From positions 620,001-684,000 of the forward strand of contig CBDCHP010000018.1 in the NCBI GenBank assembly GCA_965217265.1: a stretch of 64,000 bases of DNA, in the 5' to 3' direction. The notes under the pieces are model-generated. The model saw only the letters and a program-made list of their open reading frames with translations, made no database searches and had not been told where the DNA came from. The DNA is from JAGRGG01 sp965217265 (lineage in GTDB: Bacteria; Pseudomonadota; Alphaproteobacteria; Geminicoccales; Geminicoccaceae). Shown one piece after another: positions 53,783-62,454 of this stretch. The first letter of the stretch is position 1. The number at the start of each line of letters is the position of its first letter. The position numbers and the translations under genes were made by a program.

Positions 53783-55006
53783 ATGGCGAAGGCGTTGGAT
53801 GGTGTCGTAGTACTCGACCTGACGCGCATCCTGGCCGGACCTACCTGCACGCAGCTCTTGGGCGATCTCGGCGCCGACGTCGTCAAGATCGAGCGGCCGG
53901 GCATGGGCGACGACACGCGCAAGTGGGGGCCGCCCTTCGTCGAGGGCGCCGACGGCGAGCCGACGGCGGAGAGCGCCTACTACCTCTCCTGCAACCGCTC
54001 CAAGCGCTCGCTCGCGATCGACATGGGCAACCTTGAGGGGCAGGACCTGATCCGCGGCATCGCCGCCAAGGCGCACGTCGTGGTCGAGAACTTCAAGACC
54101 GGCGGGCTGAAGAAGTTCGGCCTTGATTACGCCAGTCTCAAGGGCTTGAATCCGGCGCTGGTCTACTGCTCGATCACCGGCTTTGGCCAGACGGGTCCCT
54201 ACAAGGATCGCGCCGGCTACGACTATCTGGCCCAAGGGTATGGCGGCATCATGAGTTTGACCGGCGAACCGGACGGTGAGCCGATCAAGGTCGGCGTCGG
54301 CATCTCCGACATCGTCTGCGGCATGTACGGGGCCGTGGCGGTGCTGGCGGCGCTGCGCCACGCCGAGGCGACCGGCGAGGGGCAGCACATCGACCTAGCA
54401 CTGCTCGACACCTCGATCGCGTGGCTGGCCTACGAGGGCGCGAATTACCTGCTCTCCGGTCAGGTCCCGAGGCGCATCGGCAACGCCCACCCGAACATCG
54501 TGCCGTACCGTACCTTCAAGAGCGCCGACGGCACGGTGATCCTAGCTGTCGGCAACGACGGGCAGTTCCGGCGCTTTTGCGCCCACGCCGGCTTGGACGA
54601 TCTGGCCGACGACCCGCGGTTTGCCACCAACCCGGCGAGGGGCGCCAACCGCGACGATCTTCACGCCCTGATCGAGCCGGTCATGGCGACGCGGACGACG
54701 GCCGCCTGGGTCGATGGGCTGAGCGGCGTCAACGTGCCCTGCGGCCCGGTCAACGCGCTGGACAAGGTGTTCGAGGACGCGCAGGTGCAAGCGCGCGGTA
54801 TGCGCGTTGAGATGCCGCACCCGCTCGCCGGTGGCGACGGTACGGTGCCCCTGCTCGCCAACCCGATCCAGATGTCGGCGACGCCGATACGTTACGACCG
54901 CCCGCCGCCCTACGCCGGGCAGCACACCAAAGACGTGCTGCAAGAGTTGCTCGACCTGGACGATCGGGCGATCAACGGCCTTCGCGCGCGCGGCGTAATC
55001 GGTTAG
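53783..55006 (+). CDS. CaiB/BaiF class III CoA transferase
   Basis: 407-residue family III CoA-transferase, moving CoA between carboxylic acids through an aspartyl-CoA thioester. VVVLDLTRILAGPTCTQLLGDLGADVVKIE is split here as LDLTRILAGPTCTQLLGDLG and ADVVKIERPGMGDDTR; catalytic Asp in LALLDTSIAWLA; also CSITGFGQTGPY and VPCGPVNALDKVFED. ATG 53783 has GGGAG nine nt upstream; ATG 53762 is an alternative start. Substrates unknown; close to succinyl- or formyl-CoA transferase-like proteins. Confidence 0.92.
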   Translation: MAKALDGVVVLDLTRILAGPTCTQLLGDLGADVVKIERPGMGDDTRKWGPPFVEGADGEPTAESAYYLSCNRSKRSLAIDMGNLEGQDLIRGIAAKAHVVVENFKTGGLKKFGLDYASLKGLNPALVYCSITGFGQTGPYKDRAGYDYLAQGYGGIMSLTGEPDGEPIKVGVGISDIVCGMYGAVAVLAALRHAEATGEGQHIDLALLDTSIAWLAYEGANYLLSGQVPRRIGNAHPNIVPYRTFKSADGTVILAVGNDGQFRRFCAHAGLDDLADDPRFATNPARGANRDDLHALIEPVMATRTTAAWVDGLSGVNVPCGPVNALDKVFEDAQVQARGMRVEMPHPLAGGDGTVPLLANPIQMSATPIRYDRPPPYAGQHTKDVLQELLDLDDRAINGLRARGVIG

Positions 55007-55017
55007 ACCATAGTCCC

Positions 55018-55440
55018 ATGTCAGTGATCGCCTCGCTCCCCATCCGGCACCTGCCTGACCTGATCCGTCGGATGAAGCCGACGCTAGCCCCGGAACTGCT
55101 GGTCTACGCCCGGCTGGCCGAGGGCGAGGCGATGCCGTCCGGCCTGCTGCCGCTGGCGCTGGTCCGCGAGGCCGAGGGCGTGACCGTCATCCTACCCCAG
55201 GCCGAGGCAGAGCGGGCGAGCTTGAAGTTCGCCTATCCCTGCCGTCGCATCGTGCTCCAGGTTCACTCCGATTTGGAGGCGGTGGGCTTTCTCGCCACGA
55301 TCACCGCTTGGCTCGGCGGGCACGGCATCGCCTGCAACGTGCTCAGCGCGTGGCACCACGACCACCTCCTCGTCCCGCACCAGCGCGCCTTCGAGGCGCT
55401 GGATCTCCTCAAGGAGCTTCAGGCCGAAGCGGTTGGCTAG
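55018..55440 (+). CDS. ACT-domain protein
   Basis: 140-residue protein with two ACT-like halves: SLPIRHLPDLIRRMKPTLAP and LLVYARLAEGEAMPSG in the first, CRRIVLQVHSDLEAVGFLATI with ACNVLSAWHHDHLLVP in the second. It resembles small stand-alone tandem ACT proteins that may bind amino acids. 11 nt downstream of the CoA-transferase stop, so likely cotranscribed. No biochemical role can be assigned. Confidence 0.8.
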   Translation: MSVIASLPIRHLPDLIRRMKPTLAPELLVYARLAEGEAMPSGLLPLALVREAEGVTVILPQAEAERASLKFAYPCRRIVLQVHSDLEAVGFLATITAWLGGHGIACNVLSAWHHDHLLVPHQRAFEALDLLKELQAEAVG

Positions 55441-55646
55441 ACGGTGACGGACGCCGACTGACTGGGCCCGGCCGGCGACACGCTCGGCGTGCGCGTGACG
55501 CCTGAAGCTTCCGCGGCGGGCCGAGCGGCAAGGCCAACGCGGCGGTCCTGAAGCCGCACGCCAAGGCCCTCGGCGCGCCAAAGTCGGCGCTCACGATCAC
55601 CGCGGGCCAGTCCGGACGGCAACATACGGTGCGCGTCCTGCGCTGA
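55441..55646 (+). pseudogene. Remnant of a DUF167/YggU gene
   Basis: Two pieces of the DUF167 family are readable in different frames. AGDTLGVRVTPEAS (about 55468-55509) is followed, after a deletion and frame change, by GKANAAVLKPHAKALGAP, KSALTITAGQSG and RQHTVRVLR to a TGA at 55644-55646. The region between, which should be about 15 residues with the VDG turn, is mostly gone, and an in-frame stop lies before the first piece. Directly followed by repeat element F. Confidence 0.8.
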
Positions 55647-55650
55647 AGCT

Positions 55651-55796
55651 TGAACGCTGGCGCGTCCGCTGCGCGGGGCCTTTCTCTTCTCTTTTTTATC
55701 TTTGTCCGAGGCTGGCTTCGGCGTTGAGGCCAGTCCAGGAACAACGAGCAAAAAAGAAGAAAGGAAGGCCGCGCGCCGGCGCACGCGCAGCGTTCA
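55651..55796 (+). repeat. Palindromic repeat element, copy F
   Basis: 146-bp element, TGAACGCTGGCGCGTCCGCT to the GCGCACGCGCAGCGTTCA end, with T/C tract, core CCGAGGCTGGCTTCGGCG and A/G tract. It lies between the YggU remnant and the tetR gene, both plus strand, and could block read-through into tetR. Confidence 0.92.
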
Positions 55797-55805
55797 TGAT
55801 CGTCC

Positions 55806-55843
55806 TTGACGTTCTGCGACGTATGGTATAACGATCGTTATAC
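55806..55843 (+). promoter_or_regulatory. tetR promoter with perfect palindromic operator
   Basis: GTATAACGATCGTTATAC (55826-55843) is a perfect 18-bp palindrome 16 nt before the regulator start. TTGACG at 55806-55811 and TATAAC at 55827-55832 (15-nt spacing) could be the promoter, with the -10 inside the operator. This is the layout of an autorepressed TetR gene. Confidence 0.75.
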
Positions 55844-55859
55844 TTTGGAGTTCAAGGTT

Positions 55860-56429
55860 ATGTCGAAGACGGAGCAGATCCTCATCGCGGCCGAGGCCGT
55901 GCTCTACCGTGAGGGGTTTCATGCCACCGGCGTCGACCGCCTGATCAAGGCCGCTGGTGTTACCCCGCGCACCCTCTATCGCCACTTCCGCTCCAAGGAC
56001 GATCTCGTTCGTGCCGTTCTCAAACGTCGCGACGGCCGTTACCGCAAGTGCTTTGAGGCCGATGTCGCGCGCCACGCGGCCGCACATGGCGACCCGCTGC
56101 TCGCCTGCTTCGATGCGCTCGAAGACTGGCTGACGTCCGAGGGCAATCGAGGCTGTATGTCGCTCAAAGCGCTCGGCGAGTACGGTGCGCACACGCCCGC
56201 CATCGCCGAGGTTGCCGCGCACCACAAGCGGGGCGCGCTCGACGACCTCCGCCGCCGTGTCACCGCGGCCAGTCTTGATCCTGAGCACGGCCTGCCCGAG
56301 CGTCTGATGCTCTTGATGGAGGGTGCGATCGCGCTCGCCCCGGTGCTGGGCGCGCGGATGGCGGCGAACCAAGCCCGCGCGGCGGCGGCCGACCTCCTAG
56401 TCGCGGCCCGCAAGGAGGATGCGCGATGA
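55860..56429 (+). CDS. TetR-family transcriptional regulator
   Basis: 189-residue repressor from the ATG at 55860 (MSKTEQILIAAEAVLY). N-terminal helix-turn-helix: LYREGFHATGVDRLIKAAGV, TPRTLYRHFRSKDDLV. C-terminal ligand-binding region with AETR/AcrR-like features (EGNRGCMSLKALGEY, resembling the YxxxGC-containing TetR_C subgroup). The stop overlaps the start of the MFS gene (ATGA), its presumed target together with itself. Confidence 0.93.
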   Translation: MSKTEQILIAAEAVLYREGFHATGVDRLIKAAGVTPRTLYRHFRSKDDLVRAVLKRRDGRYRKCFEADVARHAAAHGDPLLACFDALEDWLTSEGNRGCMSLKALGEYGAHTPAIAEVAAHHKRGALDDLRRRVTAASLDPEHGLPERLMLLMEGAIALAPVLGARMAANQARAAAADLLVAARKEDAR

Positions 56430-57638
56430 GGCCGGGCCTGAAGCTCGTCCCGCCCGGGCTCGCCCTGATCGGGGTGACATACGGCCTCGCCCGCTTCGCC
56501 TACGGCCTGTTTCTCCCGGCGATTCGTGCAGACGTGACGCTCACCCCGACGCTTGCGGGCCGATCGGCAGCGGCTCTTACGCCGGTTACTGCCTCGCTAT
56601 CGTCGCCGCGGTGCTGCTGACCGACCGGCTGGGACCGCGCAACACCGCAGCGCTCGCCGGCGCGGTCGCGGCGCTCGGCATGGCGGCGATTGCCCTTGCC
56701 CCGTCGCCCGTACTCCTCGCGATCGCCGTTCTGTTCGCCGGCATGAGCAGCACCGGCCCCGCCTCGCCGCCTTTGGCGGCGGCGGTCGCGTTACGGATCG
56801 TGCCCAAGCATCAGGGCCGCGCCAACACGCTGATCAACAGCGGCAGCAGCGCCGGCGTGGCGCTGTCCGGGCCGATCGCGCTCGTCTACGTGGGGGCGTG
56901 GCGTGAGGCGTACCTGCTGTTCGCGGCCGTCGCCGCCTGCGCGAGTTTATGGGTCTGGCTGACCCTGCCGGCGCGCGCGCCTACGATGGATGCTGCCGAA
57001 CCGGCCATCACGCTCCGGGTGCTCCGGCGATCGGCGGCACGGCCGCTGCTGCTCGCCGCGTTCGGCACGGGTGCGGCGAGCGCCGTCTACTGGACCTTCG
57101 CCGGCGAGATCATGGTCGCGGTCGGCGGGCTGCCTGCCTCGACCACCAGCGTAGCCTGGATCGTGATCGGGCTCGCCGGTTTCGCCGGCGGTGCGGCCGG
57201 CGATCTGGTGCGGCGCTACGGCGTATCCACAGTTCATCGCGCCTCGCTGACGGCGCTCGCGGCGGCCGTCCTCGGCGTCGGCCTCCTGCCAGGCTCGATC
57301 GCGGGATCGTCTACGCGGCCGCTGCCCTATTTGGTGCGGCCTACGTCATGCCGACCGGGGTCTACCTCGTCTGGGGCGTACGGGTGTTCGCCGATCGCAC
57401 GGCACTCGGACTCGGGCTGCCGTTCTTGCTGCTCGCGCTGGGGCAGGTCGTGGGTGCCCCCGTCGCCGGTATCGTTATCGAAATGATAGACCATTCCACC
57501 GCCTTCGCCCTGTTCGCCGGCATCGCGGCGGCGACGATACTGCTTCGACCCGCAGAGCCCGACGCAGGCGTTCAAACGGACGCAACGGCCACCGGCAACG
57601 CTGACGACATGAAGCGGGCACGCGTTGAGCCCCTGTGA
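56426..57638 (+). pseudogene. MFS transporter gene with two frameshifts
   Basis: A CynX/YbfB-like major facilitator readable in three successive frames. Residues MRPGLKLVPPGLALIGVTYG to about 56550; then a frame starting PIGSGSYAGYCLAIVAAVLL and containing AFGTGAASAVYWTFAGEI to about 57300; then RGIVYAAAALFGAAYVMPTG to the stop at 57638. Each change moves the frame by minus one, as from single-base losses. Together they would give about 400 residues and twelve helices. Either a recent pseudogene or sequencing errors; no homopolymer marks the two sites clearly. Confidence 0.8.
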
Positions 57639-57753
57639 TGGTGCACTTGTCGCGTGCAGCACCGGATCAAGCTATGCGGCCGAACACACCTATAAAACAC
57701 GCGGCGTCGCGCCAACTTCTTCAAGCGGTGCCAACGATCGAAAACTGCCGGCC

Positions 57754-58188
57754 TCAAGCCTCGTCGTTGGCCGGTGCGGCGGCGGCGTGACCCTCGGCGG
57801 CGGCGAGCGCGCGGGCGAGGTTGCACAAGGCTTCTTGGTGTTTGCGGGACGGCAGGCCGATGAAATTGCGCGCAAGTTCTAGGAGCATCCGCTGCTGCGG
57901 CGTCGGCTTGAAGCGCGCGTCGCCCTCCATGCCGTCGAAGAAGTAGCCGACGTCGACGCCCAGGGCCTGCGCGACCGTGTAGAGACGGCCGGCGGCGATG
58001 CGGTTGATGCCTTTCTCGTACTTGTGCGCCTGCTGATAGGTGACGCCGATCAGGTCCGCCATCTGCTGCTGCGTCAGCCCGAGCATGATACGGCGCTCGC
58101 GCATCCGCGCACCCACGTGGCGATCAATGTCCTGCGCGCGGGAGCGGCCGGGGGTGCCGGGGCTGCGCGCCTTGGTCATGCTCGACAT
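57754..58188 (-). CDS. XRE-family HTH regulator
   Basis: 144 residues from ATG 58188 (MSSMTKARS); other in-frame starts lie close by. The Cro/C1-type helix-turn-helix spans RMRERRIMLGLTQQQMADLI and GVTYQQAHKYEKGINRIAAG. The following DVGYFFDGMEGDARFKP and LARNFIGLPSRKHQEALCNL are typical of the short, chromosomal alphaproteobacterial XRE regulators. Stand-alone gene, target unknown. Confidence 0.9.
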   Translation of the reverse strand: MSSMTKARSPGTPGRSRAQDIDRHVGARMRERRIMLGLTQQQMADLIGVTYQQAHKYEKGINRIAAGRLYTVAQALGVDVGYFFDGMEGDARFKPTPQQRMLLELARNFIGLPSRKHQEALCNLARALAAAEGHAAAAPANDEA

Positions 58189-58520
58189 AGTAAGTTCCAT
58201 CCTCAAATATCCGGCCAACGTTCAAAAACCGTTGCGACGGCACCCTGCCGTCTGCTCGATCGGTTTTCCGTCGGCATCTCTACCGAGGGTTAAGCGAACC
58301 GGGTTGACAAAGCGTTAAGCGAGCACAACCCAATACGCGCGCAACCACGGCTTTTCGCCGCGTCGACCACCGGCCGGCTTGAGCGATGGGCCGGCCAACG
58401 CACGGTAGGCGCGGTGAAGCACGAACACCAGCCTACGACCAGCGCCGTTCGATAGCTATGTTTACTCGACGTATTTTCCAGCTTAATCGCCGGGGCCAGC
58501 CTTCGCCGGCGGCGGGATCG
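58189..58520. other. Intergenic region, no gene seen
   Basis: 332 bp upstream of the XRE gene and downstream of the second broken MFS gene. On the minus strand it contains the XRE leader; a GAGGA sequence precedes its ATG. No RNA gene or repeat was recognised. Confidence 0.5.
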
Positions 58521-59340
58521 TCATCCCGGCCGGCGGTGCGCCGGACGATGCTCGGCGGATCGGTGCTCGATGATGCTTCCCGTCGTGAGGACGACGCAGA
58601 CGGCGGAGAGGAGGTCGCAGGCGGCGAAGCCGAGGCGATCGAAGACGGGGCGGTAGAGGACGGCCCCCGCGAAGACCGCGAGGTAGGTCACGGCGCTGTA
58701 GAGGCCCATCACCGCGCCGCGCTGGGTCGGGTCGAGGGCGGCGAGGCGACCGACGAGCAGGTTCAGCCCGGGGTGATTCATCAACCCCCAGACGGTGCAC
58801 AGCGCGATCACGCCGAGCACCGAGCCCGAAACCGCGGCGAGGCAGAGATAGACCAGCGTCAGACCCGTGAGCGCGACCCTCGCGGCCACCGCCGCGCCGT
58901 GGCGGTCGATCAGCCGGTCGAGCGGGGCGGCGATGCCGAGGCCGTAGGCGAGCGGGGCCAGCCCGGTCGTCGCGACCGAGAGCCCGATCACGCCGTTCAG
59001 GTGCGCGCCGAGAGTACGGCGGGCGCTTTGGGCACGCGCAGCGCGGTCAGGGGCGAACTGCGCCGCGTCGAGCCCGGGCCGACGTGCAGGCCGGTGCCAC
59101 GCCAGACGCCGATCCCCAGGAGTGCTGCGAGCCCCGCCAGCGCGGCGAAGACCACGCGCCAGTGCGCAGAGTCGGCGACGATCGCCGGCAGGCTGACGCC
59201 GGCGACGAGGCTGAGGGTCCAGCCGGTCAGCACGACGCCGAGCGTGGCGCTCTCCCGGCCCTTCTCGGCGACCAGCGCCGCGAGGGTGTAGATGGCGGGC
59301 AGCGCCGCACCGGCCGCGAGTCGCGCCAGCGCGGTGGCTG
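58521..59340 (-). pseudogene. Truncated, frameshifted MFS transporter
   Basis: Reads as an AraJ-like DHA1 major facilitator lacking its first helices. One frame gives ALARLAAGAALPAIYTLAAL, GRESATLGVVLTGWTLSLVA and ADSAHWRVVFAALAGLAALL to about 59010; a second frame resumes with HLNGVIGLSVATTGLAPLAY and runs through VWGLMNHPGLNLLVGRLAAL to the stop at 58521. A helix between the two pieces is missing, so there is both a deletion and a frame change. The 5' end runs into unrelated sequence near 59340. Confidence 0.75.
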
Positions 59341-59490
59341 CATGCCATGCCGGGCGTGAAGGCTACGCGCAGCTACGTCGTCCTCTCGATCTACCTGGAG
59401 CGCACCCTGCAAGCCGCGGTGAGCGCAGGACTTGATCGTCAACCAACTTCGGTTACAGACCCGTAACCGAACGGTCGAAGGAGTACGTAC

Positions 59491-59766
59491 ATGACAACGA
59501 TCAAGGCCAAGATCGAGCGGCGCCTCGAGGCCGCGTTCGCCCCGGCGAGGCTCGCCGTCGTCGACCAGTCGGCGCAGCACGCGGGTCATGCGGGTGCCCG
59601 GCCGGAGGGCGAGACGCATTTCCTCGTCGAGGTGGTGAGCGAGGCGTTCGCCGGCCAGAACCGGGTCGCGCGCCAGCGGGCGGTGCACGAGGCCCTCGCC
59701 GACCTGCTGGCCGGACGGGTGCACGCCCTGTCGCTGCGCGTTCGAACCCCAGAAGAGGCCGGCTGA
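59491..59766 (+). CDS. BolA-family protein
   Basis: 91 residues, complete. IKAKIERRLEAAFAPARLAVVDQS, GETHFLVEVVSEAFAGQNRVARQRAVHEAL (given here as HFLVEVVSEAF and RVARQRAVHEAL) and VHALSLRVRTPEE match the BolA class II KH-like fold. BolA proteins partner with monothiol glutaredoxins in iron-sulfur trafficking; a conserved His lies in QHAGHAGARPEGETH. No glutaredoxin gene is adjacent. Confidence 0.9.
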   Translation: MTTIKAKIERRLEAAFAPARLAVVDQSAQHAGHAGARPEGETHFLVEVVSEAFAGQNRVARQRAVHEALADLLAGRVHALSLRVRTPEEAG

Positions 59767-59775
59767 GAACGGGCG

Positions 59776-60222
59776 TCAGCCGCCGTACTGCTCGCCGTAG
59801 ATCAGGCTCTCGGCGTTCTTCAATTCCTCTTGCAGACTCCCCCGCAGGGCCTCGTAGAGGTCGCGGATCGAGATGATGCCGAACAGGTCGCCGTCCTTGA
59901 TTACCGGCAGGTGGCGGTAGCGGCCCCGCTGCATCTTCTCCAAGGCGACGAGGGCGCTGTCGTTCGGGGTCACCGTGTCGACGTCGGCGGTCATCACCTC
60001 GCCCAGCGACGTGGCGCTCGAGTCGCGGCCCTTGGCCAGCACGCGAAAGACGAGGTCACGCTCGGTGACGATGCCCTTCAACGCGCCGTGTTCGACGACG
60101 AGCACGGCGCCGATACGGTGCTCGGCCATGAGGTCGGCCGCCTCGCGCGCGCGCGCCTCGGGCGTCAAGCAGCACAGCGCCTGCTCGCCGCTGATCACGC
60201 CGGGAATAATCTTGCGCTCCAT
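59776..60222 (-). CDS. Tandem CBS-domain protein
   Basis: 148 residues from ATG 60222; a GTG at 60231 is also possible. Two CBS motifs: LTPEARAREAADLMAEHRIG with GIVTERDLVFRVLA, and VTPNDSALVALEKMQRGRYR with GIISIRDLYEAL. Stand-alone CBS pairs bind adenine nucleotides and act as energy-sensing regulators of partners; the partner is unknown. The stop lies 9 nt from the convergent bolA gene. Confidence 0.92.
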   Translation of the reverse strand: MERKIIPGVISGEQALCCLTPEARAREAADLMAEHRIGAVLVVEHGALKGIVTERDLVFRVLAKGRDSSATSLGEVMTADVDTVTPNDSALVALEKMQRGRYRHLPVIKDGDLFGIISIRDLYEALRGSLQEELKNAESLIYGEQYGG

Positions 60223-60303
60223 CGTCTTCACCTTCCCTGATGCGGTGCGGCCACCATCCCAACGGTGCCGGGGCGGTGGCCGCGGGTCAAGCGTTCAACC
60301 GAC

Positions 60304-60834
60304 CTAGCGGTTCTTCTCGCGTTCGAGCCCCTCTTGGATCAATTGCTTGGCCCGCTCGGGCCCGTCCCAGCCCTTGACCTTGACCCACTTGTTGGGCTCC
60401 AGGTCCTTGTAGTGCTCGAAGAAGTGGGCGATGCGCTGGCGGTCGATCTCGGCCACGTCCTCGTAGGTCTCGATCTGCCGGTGCAGGGGCGTGATCTTGT
60501 CGATCGGCTTGGCGAGGATCTTCTCGTCCATCCCGGCCTCGTCCTCCATCTCCAGGACGCCGATCGGGTTGACGCGAATGACGCAGCCGGGTTGCAGAGG
60601 CATACGGCCGATGACGAGGACGTCGATCGGGTCGCCGTCCTCGGCCAGCGTGTGCGGGATGAAGCCGTAATTGCAGGGGTAGAACATCGTCGTGTAGAGG
60701 TAGCGATCGACGAAGATCGCGCCTGAATCCTTGTCGAACTCGTACTTGATCGGGTCCGAGCGCAGCGGCACCTCGACGATGACGTTGACCTCGTCGGGCG
60801 GGTTCTTGCCCGCCGGAATTTTCTTGATGTCCAT
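60304..60834 (-). CDS. ppa: Inorganic pyrophosphatase
   Basis: Family I soluble pyrophosphatase, 176 residues. VNVIVEVPLRSDPIKYEFDK, YPCNYGFIPHTL, the signature EDGDPIDVLV with its metal-binding Asp residues, and KPIDKITPLH. Hydrolyses PPi made by biosynthesis. ATG 60834 (MDIKKIPAGKNPPDEVNV) is preceded by GAAAGGAACC. Confidence 0.97.
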   Translation of the reverse strand: MDIKKIPAGKNPPDEVNVIVEVPLRSDPIKYEFDKDSGAIFVDRYLYTTMFYPCNYGFIPHTLAEDGDPIDVLVIGRMPLQPGCVIRVNPIGVLEMEDEAGMDEKILAKPIDKITPLHRQIETYEDVAEIDRQRIAHFFEHYKDLEPNKWVKVKGWDGPERAKQLIQEGLEREKNR

Positions 60835-60883
60835 CGCGTCTGGTTCCTTTCGATGATCGATTGGTGATGGCCCGAACGTCGCG

Positions 60884-61729
60884 TCACGGCCACGCGGCGG
60901 CGGGCGGCAGCGACATCAAGATCGCCTCGACGTTGCCGCCGGTCTTGAGCCCGAACTGCGTACCACGATCGTAGAGCAGGTTGAACTCGACATAGCGCCC
61001 ACGGCGCTGAAGTTGATGGGCGCGCTCGTCGGCGCCGTACGGCCGCGCCATGTGCTTGGCGACGAGGCCGGGATAGACGTCCAAGAAGGCCTCACCGACC
61101 TCGCGCGTGAAGGCGAGGTCGGTCGCAAAGCCGCGCTCCAGGTAATCGTAGAAGATGCCGCCGACGCCGCGCGCCTCGCCCCGGTGCGGGATGAAGAAGT
61201 AGTCGTCGGCCCATTGCTTGAAGCGCGGGTAGGCGTCGGGGCCGTAGGTGGCGCAGGCCCGCGCCAAGCGGGCGTGGAAGGCTTGCGTGTCCTCCTCGAT
61301 CGGGTAGATCGGGTTGAGGTCGGCGCCGCCGCCGAACCACGCCCGGGCCGTGCGGATGTGGCGGGTGTTCATGTGCGCCGGCGGGGCGTACGGGTTGACC
61401 AAGTGCGCCACCAAGGAGATGCCCGAGGCCCAAAAGGCGGGGTCCGTCTCGGTGCCGGGGATCTGGCCGCGGTAGGCTTCGCTGAACGTTCCCCAGACGG
61501 TCGAGACGTTGACCCCGACCTTCTCGAACACGCGGCCGTGCATCAGCCCCATCACCCCGCCGCCGCCCTCGGGCCGGTCCCAGGGCGTGCGCTTAAAGCG
61601 GCCGGGCGGCCTGTCGGCGGCGCCGGGGCCGTCGTAGGCGTCCTCCAGCGCCTCGAACGCGGCGCAGATCCGATCGCGCAAGCCCTCGAACCACGCCCGC
61701 GCCGCCGCCTTCTCCTCGTTCTCGCTCAA
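60884..61729 (-). CDS. hemF: Oxygen-dependent coproporphyrinogen III oxidase
   Basis: Aerobic heme biosynthesis enzyme, 281 residues. EGGGGVMGLMHGRVFEKVGV, NVSTVWGTFSEAYRGQIPG, FWASGISLVAHLVNPYAP, ARAWFGGGADLNPIYP, VGGIFYDYLERGF and RRGRYVEFNLLYDRGTQFGL cover the family signatures. ATG 61729 overlaps the trmL stop as ATGA. Presence predicts aerobic heme synthesis, consistent with the bc1 complex genes nearby. Confidence 0.97.
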   Translation of the reverse strand: MSENEEKAAARAWFEGLRDRICAAFEALEDAYDGPGAADRPPGRFKRTPWDRPEGGGGVMGLMHGRVFEKVGVNVSTVWGTFSEAYRGQIPGTETDPAFWASGISLVAHLVNPYAPPAHMNTRHIRTARAWFGGGADLNPIYPIEEDTQAFHARLARACATYGPDAYPRFKQWADDYFFIPHRGEARGVGGIFYDYLERGFATDLAFTREVGEAFLDVYPGLVAKHMARPYGADERAHQLQRRGRYVEFNLLYDRGTQFGLKTGGNVEAILMSLPPAAAWP

Positions 61730-62280
61730 GACGATCGCTCCCCGCGCTGCGTGTCGTTCAAAGTCTCGTCCAGGGCGTGTCGCGCCTCGGGCGGGTAGAG
61801 GTCAAGGGCGTGGCAGGCTTGGCCGAGAACGAACGCCGCCGCCGTGACCACGTTCAAGGAGCGCGGCCCCGGCCGCATCGGGATCGCGAGCGCCACGTCG
61901 CACGCCTCGTGCACGGCAAGCGGCGCGCCACGGCTTTCTTGACCGAACAGCAAGACGTCGTCGGCGCGAAAGGCAAAGCCGCGGCACGAGCGCTCGGCCT
62001 TGGTGGTGAGCAGCACCAGCCGCCGCTCGGCGCCGTGCACCTTACGCAAGAAGGCCGACAAGGTCGCGTGGCGTTGAAAGTCGCCCGAGCCGCCGTAGTC
62101 GAGCGCGGCACGGCGCACGCGCCGGTCGTCGAGGGGAAAACCGCACGGCTCGACGACGTGGACGGCGACGTCGAGGCACGCACCCAAGCGCAGCGCGGCG
62201 CCGAGATTGCCCGGCTGGTCGGGCTGGAACATGGCGAGCCAGGGGCGGCCGAGGGGGGGCGAGGCGTCGGGCGGAGGCAC
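61726..62280 (-). CDS. trmL: tRNA (cytidine/uridine-2'-O-)-methyltransferase TrmL-like
   Basis: SPOUT-class methyltransferase modifying position 34 of tRNA, 184 residues. MFQPDQPGNLGAALRLGACL corresponds to the standard YQPxIPxNTGxxxRL opening, LLFGQESRGAP is the knot loop, and IPMRPGPRSLNVVTAAAFVL the SAM-binding trefoil. The start may be at or slightly before MFQPD (ATG in LAMFQPD). Divergent from petA with a spacer of about 170 bp. Confidence 0.9.
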   Translation of the reverse strand: MPPPDASPPLGRPWLAMFQPDQPGNLGAALRLGACLDVAVHVVEPCGFPLDDRRVRRAALDYGGSGDFQRHATLSAFLRKVHGAERRLVLLTTKAERSCRGFAFRADDVLLFGQESRGAPLAVHEACDVALAIPMRPGPRSLNVVTAAAFVLGQACHALDLYPPEARHALDETLNDTQRGERSS

Positions 62281-62454
62281 GGCGGGGCTGCTGGTTGCAA
62301 TCTTCAGGTCAAGGCTTATAGCGCCTACAGCGCGTCGGATGGCAGGTTCGAAATCCTTGCGACCTTAGGTCGCTTGCCCGTTCGCAGACTGGCGAATATC
62401 TTCCTCCCGCAGCAGCAGCGACGGCGCACCATCATCCGAGGATCACGAGAGCCG

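Noticed and set aside
59735..59766. GTTCGAACCCC resembling a tRNA T-loop
   Set aside because: Lies inside the bolA-like coding region; no cloverleaf can be drawn around it. No tRNA gene was recognised anywhere in the window.
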